This document shows, in pieces, positions 16,367-23,903 of a stretch of 43,573 nucleotides of DNA. Source of the stretch: Candidatus Poseidonia alphae (GTDB taxonomy: Archaea; Thermoplasmatota; Poseidoniia; Poseidoniales; Poseidoniaceae); the NCBI GenBank assembly GCA_002505405.1, contig DAVD01000030.1, forward strand, positions 1 to 43,573. The letters are read 5' to 3'. Below the pieces are notes generated by a model. That model was not told the DNA's origin. It worked only from the letters and a program-made list of their open reading frames with translations, and did not search any database. How positions within the stretch are numbered: the first letter of the stretch is position 1; each line of letters opens with the position of its first letter. A program made the translations under genes and the position numbers.

Positions 16367-17890
16367 TCACTCCTGCCCCGGGACAACGGTTCCCGCAGGC
16401 TCTACTGTTTGCACGTGGAACATTCGCTCCTGTGCAACTGATTTGTCTTCATCGTTGAGATAGATCCAGAACATTCCTATCCAGAACAAGGTTGTTGCTG
16501 CTGGTACAAAGAAGGGGATACCAAAGGCGTCCCAAGCCATACCGCCTGCGACGTCATTCTGAGCGGACATGTCATCGGGGTTGAACAGGTAAAGCCGGTA
16601 CACAAGCGAGAGAACCAATTGAAGTACGGCAAGAGGGAGAAGCATACGCCATCCGAATTCCAAAATTTGGTCGGTTCGAATCCGCGCTAGAGCAAAGCGA
16701 GCCCAAACGAACACGATGAGGAAAACGAGCCACGACTTGATGAGCGTCATTATGGCGCCTGGAATCAGCAGATAGAGTCCGCCAAGTCCCAAGAATTCAA
16801 TCGACCCAATGGTTCCCTGCAGCGGGAGATGCCATCCGCCGAGGAAAAAGTGAGTGAAGAGGAAACAGGCTGCATACGTGCGTATGTATTCCGCCATAAA
16901 CAGCATACCAAACCGCATACCACCGTATTCTGTCCACCAGCCTTCAACCAATTCAGCTTCGGCTTCAGGCATGTCGAACGGGACACGCTCAACTTCTGCG
17001 ATCATCGTGATGAGGAACAGTGCTGCCCCAAGTGGCATCAAGAAGATGTTCCATGAACCAGCAGCATGCTGGAAATGAATGCTCTCGATGATGTTGAACG
17101 TCCCTGAGAGAATCGCAACGGATAAGAGCGTGAGAAGCAATGGAATTTCGTAAGCCGTAAGTTGGGCAGCAGAACGAATTCCGCCGATCAGAGTGTACTT
17201 GTTGTTGGAAGACCATCCAGCGAAGAAGACACCGATTGGAGCGATACCAAAGATGGCGATAGCGTAGAGAATTGAGAGGTCGGGGTTGGTAGCATAGATG
17301 CCGCTTGAAAGAGGGATCATACCCAAAATAAGCAGGGTTGATGAAACAATAAGGAACGGAGAGACTTCGAAAATCAATTTATCAGCACGTTGGGGAACCA
17401 TGTGTTCCTTGACGAGAAATTTCATTCCGTCTGCGACGTTCTGGAAAAATCCTGGAACGATGGTCTTGCCCATCCAAGAACGGTTGTTTACACGGTCAAC
17501 GGTTGGGAAGTTCTCATCTCGGTTCCCGTATTTCTTGTTCAACCATTCGTTGATGGCTCCTACGGGTTTGCCTGCGCCAAACGGCAGCATGTTCCACCAT
17601 TCACCGGCAGTAACTCCGTTTTCACCGACCCACAGGGAACGCAGAGCAGTCGTTGCTCCGTATCGGTCTTGCATACGAGCAACAGCCTTTCGTTCAATCC
17701 ATAGAATGGCGAATTGAGAGAAAAACAGCATCAAGAAGACGATGTTCACTGCTGCAAATGTACCGGCTGCAAATGAGATGCTCGAGGCACTTTCTTCAGC
17801 GGCTGTCCCATCCAAGAGCTTGATGATGTTGGAGCGGAATACACCTTCCTTATCCAAGAAGAATCCTACCAAATCGTACTTGTCATCCAT
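16367..17890 (-). CDS. nuoH: Complex I quinone-site membrane subunit NuoH
   Basis: A 507-residue protein (usual length 320-430). It has the conserved ERKAVARMQDRYG segment after helix 1, the ADGMKFLVKE amphipathic helix, YEIPLLLTLLSVAI, and the acidic loop RVPFDMPEAEAELVEGWWTEY that contributes to the quinone chamber and E-channel. About 65 residues (80-146) are inserted between the first helix and the amphipathic helix, on the cytoplasmic side next to NuoB, NuoD and NuoI. There is also an N-terminal extension of about 40 residues. Start: GAGGTGAT, 7 bases, ATG, with the nuoD stop in the ribosome site. Confidence 0.94.
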   Translation of the reverse strand: MDDKYDLVGFFLDKEGVFRSNIIKLLDGTAAEESASSISFAAGTFAAVNIVFLMLFFSQFAILWIERKAVARMQDRYGATTALRSLWVGENGVTAGEWWNMLPFGAGKPVGAINEWLNKKYGNRDENFPTVDRVNNRSWMGKTIVPGFFQNVADGMKFLVKEHMVPQRADKLIFEVSPFLIVSSTLLILGMIPLSSGIYATNPDLSILYAIAIFGIAPIGVFFAGWSSNNKYTLIGGIRSAAQLTAYEIPLLLTLLSVAILSGTFNIIESIHFQHAAGSWNIFLMPLGAALFLITMIAEVERVPFDMPEAEAELVEGWWTEYGGMRFGMLFMAEYIRTYAACFLFTHFFLGGWHLPLQGTIGSIEFLGLGGLYLLIPGAIMTLIKSWLVFLIVFVWARFALARIRTDQILEFGWRMLLPLAVLQLVLSLVYRLYLFNPDDMSAQNDVAGGMAWDAFGIPFFVPAATTLFWIGMFWIYLNDEDKSVAQERMFHVQTVEPAGTVVPGQE

Positions 17891-17899
17891 CTTATCACC

Positions 17900-19039
17900 T
17901 CAACGGTCGGTTTCTCCAATGCACGGGTCAAAGCTCCCCATGATGGCGGGGATGTCGGCCACTTTGTAGCCAATCATGGTCTTTGCAACGTAAGGAATGG
18001 TGATGAACATCGGCGAACGGATGGACAACCGGTACGGGTTTTTACCACGTCCATCGCCACCGCCTTGAATGTAGAACTTGGATGCACCACGGGTGCACTC
18101 GTAGTTGGAAAACCCTGTAGCTCCTTCTGGAGCACGTGTTGGGGCCTTTGCGAGAATCATTTCGTCACCGTTGGAATAATTGGTGTTCTTTCCACCAGGG
18201 ATTTTTTCAATGGCGTCAAGAATCATTCGGCAGGACTGTCGCATTTCTTCCATGCGCACACGGTAGCGGTCGTAACAATCTGCACCTTTGACCGAAGTTG
18301 GTTTTTCGACTGCAGGCTCCCAGTCGACTTGGTCGTATACGGAGTAGGGGTGTGCCCAACGAGCGTCGTAGTTCACACCAGCCGCACGAATGTTTGGACC
18401 GGACACTCCGGCGTTGACCATGTCTTCGGCATTGGCGTAACCAACACCTTGGAGGCGAACGAGCCAAATGGTTGATTCGTCCAACATCATTTCGTATTCT
18501 TCAATACGCTTCTCGAAGAGCTTCACTTTGGCGACAAGACGGTCGGCGAAGCCAACGGGAATATCTCGCTTAACGCCGCCGATTCGGGGATAGTTGTAAT
18601 GCATTCGTGAACCGCCAAGTTCTTGAAGCAAATCAAGGAACATTTCGCGGTCTCTCATGCACCAGGTCATCAGTGTGAGGCTGCCGATATCGGGCCCGTA
18701 GGCGCCGAGCCACATCAAGTGGGATGCGAGGCGTTGGCATTCAGCGGAGATGAGGCGAATGTATTCTGCTCGTTCTGGAACTTCAACTTCCAGCAGGTCT
18801 TCTGCTGCATAGATGTAAGAATTGGCCCAGGTCATTGCGCTGACATAGCAGAGTCGGTCGCAGTAAGGGGTGATTTGGGTGAAGTCGCGGGATTCTGCGA
18901 TCTTCTCGACGCCGCGGTGGATGTAGCCGAGTTCGGCTTCAGTGTCCACTACAGTTTCTCCGTCAACCTTGACGCGAAGCGTCCAAAGTCCGTGCGTCAT
19001 CGGGTGTTGAGGCCCCATTGTAATCCACATTTGTGCCAT
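17900..19039 (-). CDS. nuoD: Complex I 49-kDa-type subunit NuoD
   Basis: A 379-residue protein of normal length, forming with NuoB the quinone-reducing pocket. The His of M-G-P-Q-H-P-M-T-H-G near the N-terminus and the Tyr of YCDRLCYVSAM match the quinone-headgroup residues. The C-terminal D-P-C-I-G-E-T-D-R is the usual ending. The hydrogenase Ni-Fe cysteine pairs are absent, so this is a respiratory-complex subunit and not an energy-converting hydrogenase. It is a separate gene from nuoC, not the fused nuoCD of enterobacteria. The start follows TGAGGTGATATC. Confidence 0.95.
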   Translation of the reverse strand: MAQMWITMGPQHPMTHGLWTLRVKVDGETVVDTEAELGYIHRGVEKIAESRDFTQITPYCDRLCYVSAMTWANSYIYAAEDLLEVEVPERAEYIRLISAECQRLASHLMWLGAYGPDIGSLTLMTWCMRDREMFLDLLQELGGSRMHYNYPRIGGVKRDIPVGFADRLVAKVKLFEKRIEEYEMMLDESTIWLVRLQGVGYANAEDMVNAGVSGPNIRAAGVNYDARWAHPYSVYDQVDWEPAVEKPTSVKGADCYDRYRVRMEEMRQSCRMILDAIEKIPGGKNTNYSNGDEMILAKAPTRAPEGATGFSNYECTRGASKFYIQGGGDGRGKNPYRLSIRSPMFITIPYVAKTMIGYKVADIPAIMGSFDPCIGETDR

Positions 19040-19048
19040 GATATCACC

Positions 19049-19702
19049 TCACTTAACCCGACCCTCATCGGTTGGTTTACGACCGAACCCTTGGGCGTCA
19101 TCGTACATTTCATTGTAATCATGATATCGCAGTTTGTGTTGCTTTTGGAGCGGATGGAATCCCTCTGGGCTGTCGTGGGGGTTCAATACGCGGTGCATGT
19201 TTTCGTGGCCTTCAAAACGAATACCTACGAGGTCCCATGTTTCCTTCTCGTTCCAATCGGCTCCGACCCAAACGCTCTGAACGCTTGGGACACTGGGTTC
19301 GTCGCCTTGAGGCAATGCAACAAGGATTTCAAACTCCAAAGGAATGTCTGAGCCGGTAAGTTCGGAAGCAACGAGCACTGTGTTGGTGAAAGGTTTCTGG
19401 TCAACAACAGGCTGGCGCATGAGGTGGTAAACAACTTCCCAGCCTCGGTCGTCGCTGCCTTCAGGGAAATGTGTCCCTGTTACCATTGAACAGTAATTTG
19501 CTCCGTGGTCAAAACGCAAGGACTTGGCAACAGCCGGCCAGTGTTGAGGCGGGCAATGGATGCGAACAAAAGCCATCTTGAAGGCGTTGGAGTGGTGTTC
19601 CACCGTTGAAACGACGTCGGACCCTCCGAAACGCTTGGAAAGAATGGCGACGCAGGATTCTGCTGCAGAATCGCTTTGTTCGTTGCTCACACGCATTCCC
19701 AT
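19049..19702 (-). CDS. nuoC: Complex I 30-kDa-type subunit NuoC
   Basis: About 217 residues. The family signature is E-R-E-T-W-D-L-like: NEKETWDLVGIRFEGHENMH, followed by RVLNPHDSPEGFHPLQK near the C-terminus. It is a peripheral-arm scaffold that packs on NuoD. The ATG at 19702 follows GGAGAGGAT. A TTG at 19708 in the same frame overlaps the nuoB stop and is less likely. It ends at a TGA inside the nuoD ribosome site. Confidence 0.92.
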   Translation of the reverse strand: MGMRVSNEQSDSAAESCVAILSKRFGGSDVVSTVEHHSNAFKMAFVRIHCPPQHWPAVAKSLRFDHGANYCSMVTGTHFPEGSDDRGWEVVYHLMRQPVVDQKPFTNTVLVASELTGSDIPLEFEILVALPQGDEPSVPSVQSVWVGADWNEKETWDLVGIRFEGHENMHRVLNPHDSPEGFHPLQKQHKLRYHDYNEMYDDAQGFGRKPTDEGRVK

Positions 19703-19704
19703 GT

Positions 19705-20298
19705 TCAATCCTCTCCAACGATGATGGGCTTCTCGCCCTTTCGTCCACTGCTTGGAGCAGCGCCGATTCGAATGATCTTTTCACGAAGCAGTCCAAAACC
19801 GTCGATGAGGGCTTCGGGCCGCGGTGGGCAGCCAGGAATGTAAACGTCCACTGGGATGACCGTGTCAACGCCTTCCAACACGTTGTAGGATTGGAAGTAG
19901 GGGCCGCCGGAGATGGCGCATTCGCCCATAGCAATGCAGTACTTTGGCTCCGGCATTTGTTCCCAGAGGCGGACGACCTTGTCGGCGAATTTCTTCGTGA
20001 TTGGGCCGTTGACAAGAAGGACGTCGGATTGACGAGGGGAAGAGCGGAACAAAACACCGAATCGGTCTCCGTCAAAACGTGGAGTTGCAGCAGCAGCCAT
20101 TTCAATGGCGCAACACTTGATTCCCAAGTGGAGCGTGAACAGTGACTTTCGACCTGCCCAATTGAAGTATCGTCCTGCGAGAACACTCAAGAATTGCTTG
20201 ATTTTGGTTGCTTTAAGTGCCTCATCGGTGACGTCTCCTACCATTTCAACAAGTGCACGGCTATTGAACGCCGCATAGTTTTCGTCTTGACCTGCCAT
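19705..20298 (-). CDS. nuoB: Complex I N2-cluster subunit NuoB
   Basis: From the ATG at 20298 the protein has 197 residues. The four ligands of the terminal 4Fe-4S cluster N2 are present: adjacent C62-C63 (LGIKCCAIEM), C127 (MGECAISGG) and C157 (IPGCPPRPEAL). This cluster passes electrons to quinone. The open frame extends 19 codons further upstream into nuoA, but a GAGGTGAAT ribosome site fixes the start at 20298. The N-terminal 35 residues are slightly longer than in bacteria. Confidence 0.95.
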   Translation of the reverse strand: MAGQDENYAAFNSRALVEMVGDVTDEALKATKIKQFLSVLAGRYFNWAGRKSLFTLHLGIKCCAIEMAAAATPRFDGDRFGVLFRSSPRQSDVLLVNGPITKKFADKVVRLWEQMPEPKYCIAMGECAISGGPYFQSYNVLEGVDTVIPVDVYIPGCPPRPEALIDGFGLLREKIIRIGAAPSSGRKGEKPIIVGED

Positions 20299-20308
20299 AT
20301 CATTCACC

Positions 20309-20788
20309 TCAGATGTAAATGCGACCCCGCTTGCGGAACACGTACCATACTCCAAGAGCCATGGTTGCGAAGAAGATCGCCAATGTAGAGAGTGCCTCGG
20401 TTGCGCCGGCCACCGCCGCAGTGCGGTCTGTGACGTCTGCTGCCGTAGCGTCTGCAGCGACCATTCCTCCCAAGACGAGGAACATGAAGGCTACATCGAA
20501 GACGAGGAAAATGATGGCGTACCAGTAGTACTGGAAGTGGAACTGAATCATTGCATCTCCGACGGGTTCGCTCCCACATTCAAAGGTCGTGAGGCGCCGA
20601 GGATACAGGCTGTGGTCTCGCTCGTAGCCTTCGAGCAAGTAGGAGCGCGTGATGTGAGGGCGGGCCGGGTCAACCTTGGGTCGAACGACCCACGTGATGA
20701 GGAAATTGGTCAGCGGCATGATGATGCCCAGAATGGTGAGGAAACCAATAGAAAGGTATTCACTGGGTACGGATTCAATTCCAGACAT
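20309..20788 (-). CDS. nuoA: Complex I subunit NuoA
   Basis: A 159-residue, three-helix membrane subunit and the first gene of the operon. Helix 1 is FLTILGIIMPLTNFLITWVV. The conserved loop Y-E-C-G is represented by TFECGSEPVGDA, and helix 2 (YYWYAIIFLVFDVAFMFLV) has the usual F-D-x-x. An Ala/Thr/Asp-rich segment of about 25 residues (VAADATAADVTDRTAAVAG) lengthens the loop before helix 3. The ribosome site GAGGGTG lies 9 bases before the ATG, directly after a predicted hairpin. Its stop is embedded in the nuoB ribosome site. Confidence 0.93.
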   Translation of the reverse strand: MSGIESVPSEYLSIGFLTILGIIMPLTNFLITWVVRPKVDPARPHITRSYLLEGYERDHSLYPRRLTTFECGSEPVGDAMIQFHFQYYWYAIIFLVFDVAFMFLVLGGMVAADATAADVTDRTAAVAGATEALSTLAIFFATMALGVWYVFRKRGRIYI

Positions 20789-20800
20789 GTTGACACCCTC

Positions 20801-20820
20801 AGAGAACGCATACGCTCTCT
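20801..20820 (-). promoter_or_regulatory. Imperfect palindrome beside the nuoA ribosome binding site
   Basis: On the minus strand the segment reads AGAGAGCG-TATG-CGTTCTCT: an 8-base-pair stem with a 4-base loop, including one G-U pair. The same bases would be mismatched (A-C) in RNA from the plus strand. It abuts the GAGGGTG ribosome site of nuoA. It is a candidate translational control hairpin. Confidence 0.5.
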
Positions 20821-20831
20821 GTTCTTACCGA

Positions 20832-20847
20832 ATTGAGCCCCCTCAAT
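20832..20847 (-). promoter_or_regulatory. Perfect 6-base inverted repeat near the predicted nuo transcription start
   Basis: attgag and ctcaat flank cccc. It lies about where transcription should begin if the TATA-like element at 20863-20870 is used, so it could be an operator or a leader hairpin. Confidence 0.4.
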
Positions 20848-20862
20848 AAGCGTTGTCAAAGA

Positions 20863-20870
20863 CCATAAAG
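20863..20870 (-). promoter_or_regulatory. Possible TATA box of the nuo operon
   Basis: Minus-strand CTTTATGG in the 163-base gap before nuoA. Spacing predicts a start near 20841 and a leader of about 50 bases. The match to an archaeal TATA box is only partial, and no clear BRE is seen. Confidence 0.3.
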
Positions 20871-20901
20871 CAAAATCGGCTATCTCGATGGTTTTTTCCC
20901 G

Positions 20902-20937
20902 GGCATAACCGAGGTTTTCTTCAACCGAAATTATGCC
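20902..20937. promoter_or_regulatory. 36-base interrupted inverted repeat between the surface-protein gene and nuoA
   Basis: Outer arms ggcataa/ttatgcc (7 bases, perfect) and inner arms ggtt/aacc share a centre at ttcttc. It lies 15 bases after the stop of the upstream gene. No T-run follows on the minus strand. It may be an end-of-gene hairpin or a regulator site upstream of the nuo promoter. Confidence 0.45.
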
Positions 20938-20951
20938 GCAGTGCTCTCTTT

Positions 20952-23834
20952 TTAATCTCTGCGGATGAGGAAGAGGAGCAAAAGTGCAACAATTACCGTT
21001 GCGCCGATAGCTTGGAGGGTGGTATTGCCGGCCAAGTCCAAAGCGCCTCCTGCAGGTTCTCCTTGAACGATAAATTGCAGATTCTGTCGATCGAGAACTC
21101 CCGTATCGGTCGGTTCAGCCGAAAGCGTGAATTTGTAGGTATCTGAAAGTTCAGCCCCATACGGCGCTCGGATGGTGGCGTTGACGTACAAGCGCTCACC
21201 TTCTTCAACCATGCAGGTTAGTTCATTTTGTTCAAACGTACAATCACCGTCATCGCTGTTCAATACAACAGACCATCCACGGAGGTTCTCGGATGTAAAG
21301 ACGCGGATTTCTGTTCGTACGTTGCCCGTGTTGACAATTGAGATCTCATGTTCAATGGCTTCTCCACCGTAGACCAAATCAAGTTCTTGTTGAGCACCTG
21401 CCTCAATAAACTCGAGGTCTTGAATTACGGAAACATCGAGCATGATGGAGACCATCCCCGTTCGGTTTGCAGCGTTTGAAACACTGGTGACAACGACCTC
21501 CAAGAGACCGCCTTGGCCTGTTTCGGCTCCCGCGCTTACGCGTATCGTTAATTCGAAGTAAATCTTGTACGCCCTTGCCTCATAGCCCACCATGAGGCCC
21601 TCGTTGAGTTTTATGCTCTCGACGATGCTAGGTGTATCCCCCAGTATTGGGGCTCCATCCTCAAGGACATACGTTTCATTAGCGATGTCCCAGATTCCAT
21701 ACCCTCGAGGGATATCAACTTCTCCAGTGACCGGAAGGCCGTTGAGCGTGAGTGAACGGGTAGCGACTCCTTCAAGCCCGTTCATTGTAAAGACGGCGGC
21801 GTCACGTCCGTCGCCCATGTTCGTGACCCAAAGGCCGTAGGTGACCTCTCCGTTAGGGGGTAGGGTTTGTGACCCACTTTTGTCCGTTTCACCATCCACC
21901 AATTCCAGATTCATGGCAAAGTTTCGATCGGATAAAATTGCGAGGAAGTCCGCTTCTCTCTGGTTGTCTGGAATGCCATCGTTGTCCAGGTCTTGTGAAT
22001 TTGTGTCGTCTTTGTTGCGCACACGGATGGTGAGAAGCGTGTTGTCAAGTTCTTCACCCTGCGGAATACTCACGACCAAATACACCACAGTAACCGTTTG
22101 AGGGTCGAGAATAATTTCAGTGAATTGCATTCCATTTTCATCTTCAAAAAGGGTATCCCATTCGGGGCTTTCGGATTGATCGATGACCGATAGAGCCATT
22201 CGGTCTCGAACGTTACCCAAGTTGGAGATTTCAATCGGGAAGCTCACATCGGTTAGCGAGCGCCCTGTTTGCTCGGTCGCTGGCGTTATCACTTCAAAAT
22301 CATGGATTGCTCCAACCGTCACCCGCAAGACCACGCTATCGTAGGTTGCGCCACCACTTGATGGGAGAACTGAGAGTGTGATTTCAACAGCTTCGGTAGC
22401 GAGAGCGCCCTGAGGAACGCGAATCGTCAAATCGACTGAAACCGAACCTTGATTTCCATGCCGAGAACCAACCAGCACCGTTGATTGCTCCAACTGAATG
22501 GCCCAGCCAGCCGGTGCACTTGATGAGGAGATGCGCAGATTGTCCTGTCCGTTTCCTTGATTTGCAACGGTGACTACCGTAGATTTGTTGGTGCCGGGGT
22601 CAATTCCATCAAGAAGCGTAGTAGCCAGTGAAATACTTGCACCATAAGATTGCCCAACAACAACACGAAGTTGCTTTTGACAGTCCGGATCTACGCTGCT
22701 TCCATCTTTTCCAAGAATGGTAATGACCGCTTCAGAACCCGCGTCGATTGAATCGTCTGGCGCAACATCCAAGTCAACGGAAATTGTTCCTTCTCCGTCA
22801 TCATAAGAAAGCAGGCGTGTCGAGGCTCCATCAACGCTAACCCATGATGCTTTACTGCCTGTCGATGCGATTGTTACGGTCCAGTCAACGTTTCCTGTGT
22901 TGGTGAAGGTAGCCGACAGTGATGCTTCTGCACCGGGATTCACCGACAATGATGTCTTGCTCAGTTCAACAGAACAGGTCTTAAGTTCGGGGACAATGAG
23001 TTTGAAATCGTCCGTGTCCTTTGCCTCATTCGTTGGATCATTGGTTACCGTCCCCGTGACGTCCCAGCAGTAATCGTTCGCAGATTGTCCATCTGGAATG
23101 ACAACCGTTGCCGTAATGGTTTCAGTTTCCTCGCTGTCGAGGGAGACTGTAGTATCGCTGAGGGAGACGCTGAATTCAGAGGTACTGCCGCAACCGGGGT
23201 CGTTGTTTTCTTCGATGATAAGAGCAATTGTTTCGTTGGTCTGCCCGGTGTTCTCGACCTCAATTCGATAGTCCAATTCGTCTTCACCCGCCCAATCTTG
23301 CTCCTTATCACCGCTGTTAACGGTAAGGTCAACACCAAACAGACCACTTCCAGAGCCATCGCCGGCTGTTGTCGTGACGGTAGCTGTTTCTTGAGCAGGA
23401 GCGCCAGCAACATCAGGTGGAGTCGCCTGTTCGTTTGCGTTGACGGTGATTGTGGTATCACAGGTTCCTTCAGCCCCTTGGGTAAGCGTCACGTTCATTG
23501 TAGCCTCTTCGTAAGCACCGGCATCGATTTGACCAGGGATTTGAGTGATGGATGACGAATATCCGTTGCATTCCTGTGTTGCTTCTTGAGCGGTGCTCAA
23601 TGAAACGGACACGGGATTGGACCCCGTGTTTCGAACACGAATGACGTATTCACCTGATTCACCAGGATTCACTTCCAATGCAGCGGGGATGGGAGTGACC
23701 GTGATGGAAGCATCTCGAGCGCCGTCTGCAGAAACGGTGGGTGCGGCCAAAGGCAACACCGATAGAGACATCAAAACGACGAGAAACAGCGCCAAACGCT
23801 GGTGGGGAGCGGCCGCGGCGTCACGAGGGACCAT
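20952..23834 (-). CDS. Large secreted NEW3/CARDB-like repeat protein with C-terminal anchor
   Basis: A 960-residue protein with an N-terminal signal (LALFLVVLMSLSVLPLAAP) after a short basic region. At least six beta-sandwich units follow, each with a V-x-N-x-G-N or I-x-N-T-G-x motif (RVRNTGSNPVSVSLS, TFTNTGNVDWTV, VANQGNGQDNLRI, ISNLGNVRDRMAL, VTNMGDGRDAAVF, IVNTGNVRTEIRV), as in NEW3 and CARDB domains. The last 20 residues are a membrane helix (AIGATVIVALLLLFLI) with the short tail R-R-D, so nearly all of it lies outside the cell. It sits between the subtilase gene and nuoA on the same strand. The role is unknown. Surface binding or scaffolding is likely. Confidence 0.8.
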   Translation of the reverse strand: MVPRDAAAAPHQRLALFLVVLMSLSVLPLAAPTVSADGARDASITVTPIPAALEVNPGESGEYVIRVRNTGSNPVSVSLSTAQEATQECNGYSSSITQIPGQIDAGAYEEATMNVTLTQGAEGTCDTTITVNANEQATPPDVAGAPAQETATVTTTAGDGSGSGLFGVDLTVNSGDKEQDWAGEDELDYRIEVENTGQTNETIALIIEENNDPGCGSTSEFSVSLSDTTVSLDSEETETITATVVIPDGQSANDYCWDVTGTVTNDPTNEAKDTDDFKLIVPELKTCSVELSKTSLSVNPGAEASLSATFTNTGNVDWTVTIASTGSKASWVSVDGASTRLLSYDDGEGTISVDLDVAPDDSIDAGSEAVITILGKDGSSVDPDCQKQLRVVVGQSYGASISLATTLLDGIDPGTNKSTVVTVANQGNGQDNLRISSSSAPAGWAIQLEQSTVLVGSRHGNQGSVSVDLTIRVPQGALATEAVEITLSVLPSSGGATYDSVVLRVTVGAIHDFEVITPATEQTGRSLTDVSFPIEISNLGNVRDRMALSVIDQSESPEWDTLFEDENGMQFTEIILDPQTVTVVYLVVSIPQGEELDNTLLTIRVRNKDDTNSQDLDNDGIPDNQREADFLAILSDRNFAMNLELVDGETDKSGSQTLPPNGEVTYGLWVTNMGDGRDAAVFTMNGLEGVATRSLTLNGLPVTGEVDIPRGYGIWDIANETYVLEDGAPILGDTPSIVESIKLNEGLMVGYEARAYKIYFELTIRVSAGAETGQGGLLEVVVTSVSNAANRTGMVSIMLDVSVIQDLEFIEAGAQQELDLVYGGEAIEHEISIVNTGNVRTEIRVFTSENLRGWSVVLNSDDGDCTFEQNELTCMVEEGERLYVNATIRAPYGAELSDTYKFTLSAEPTDTGVLDRQNLQFIVQGEPAGGALDLAGNTTLQAIGATVIVALLLLFLIRRD

Positions 23835-23903
23835 ACCATTGCCTCATGGTCATCCTATCAAAAGCCTATGCTCTTTTTGACTCAAAAGTGGCCTCTAGAA
23901 GCA

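Noticed and set aside
20891..20896. T-run (gttttttc) as a terminator
   Set aside because: The T-run is on the plus strand, while all nearby genes are transcribed from the minus strand, where it is an A-run.
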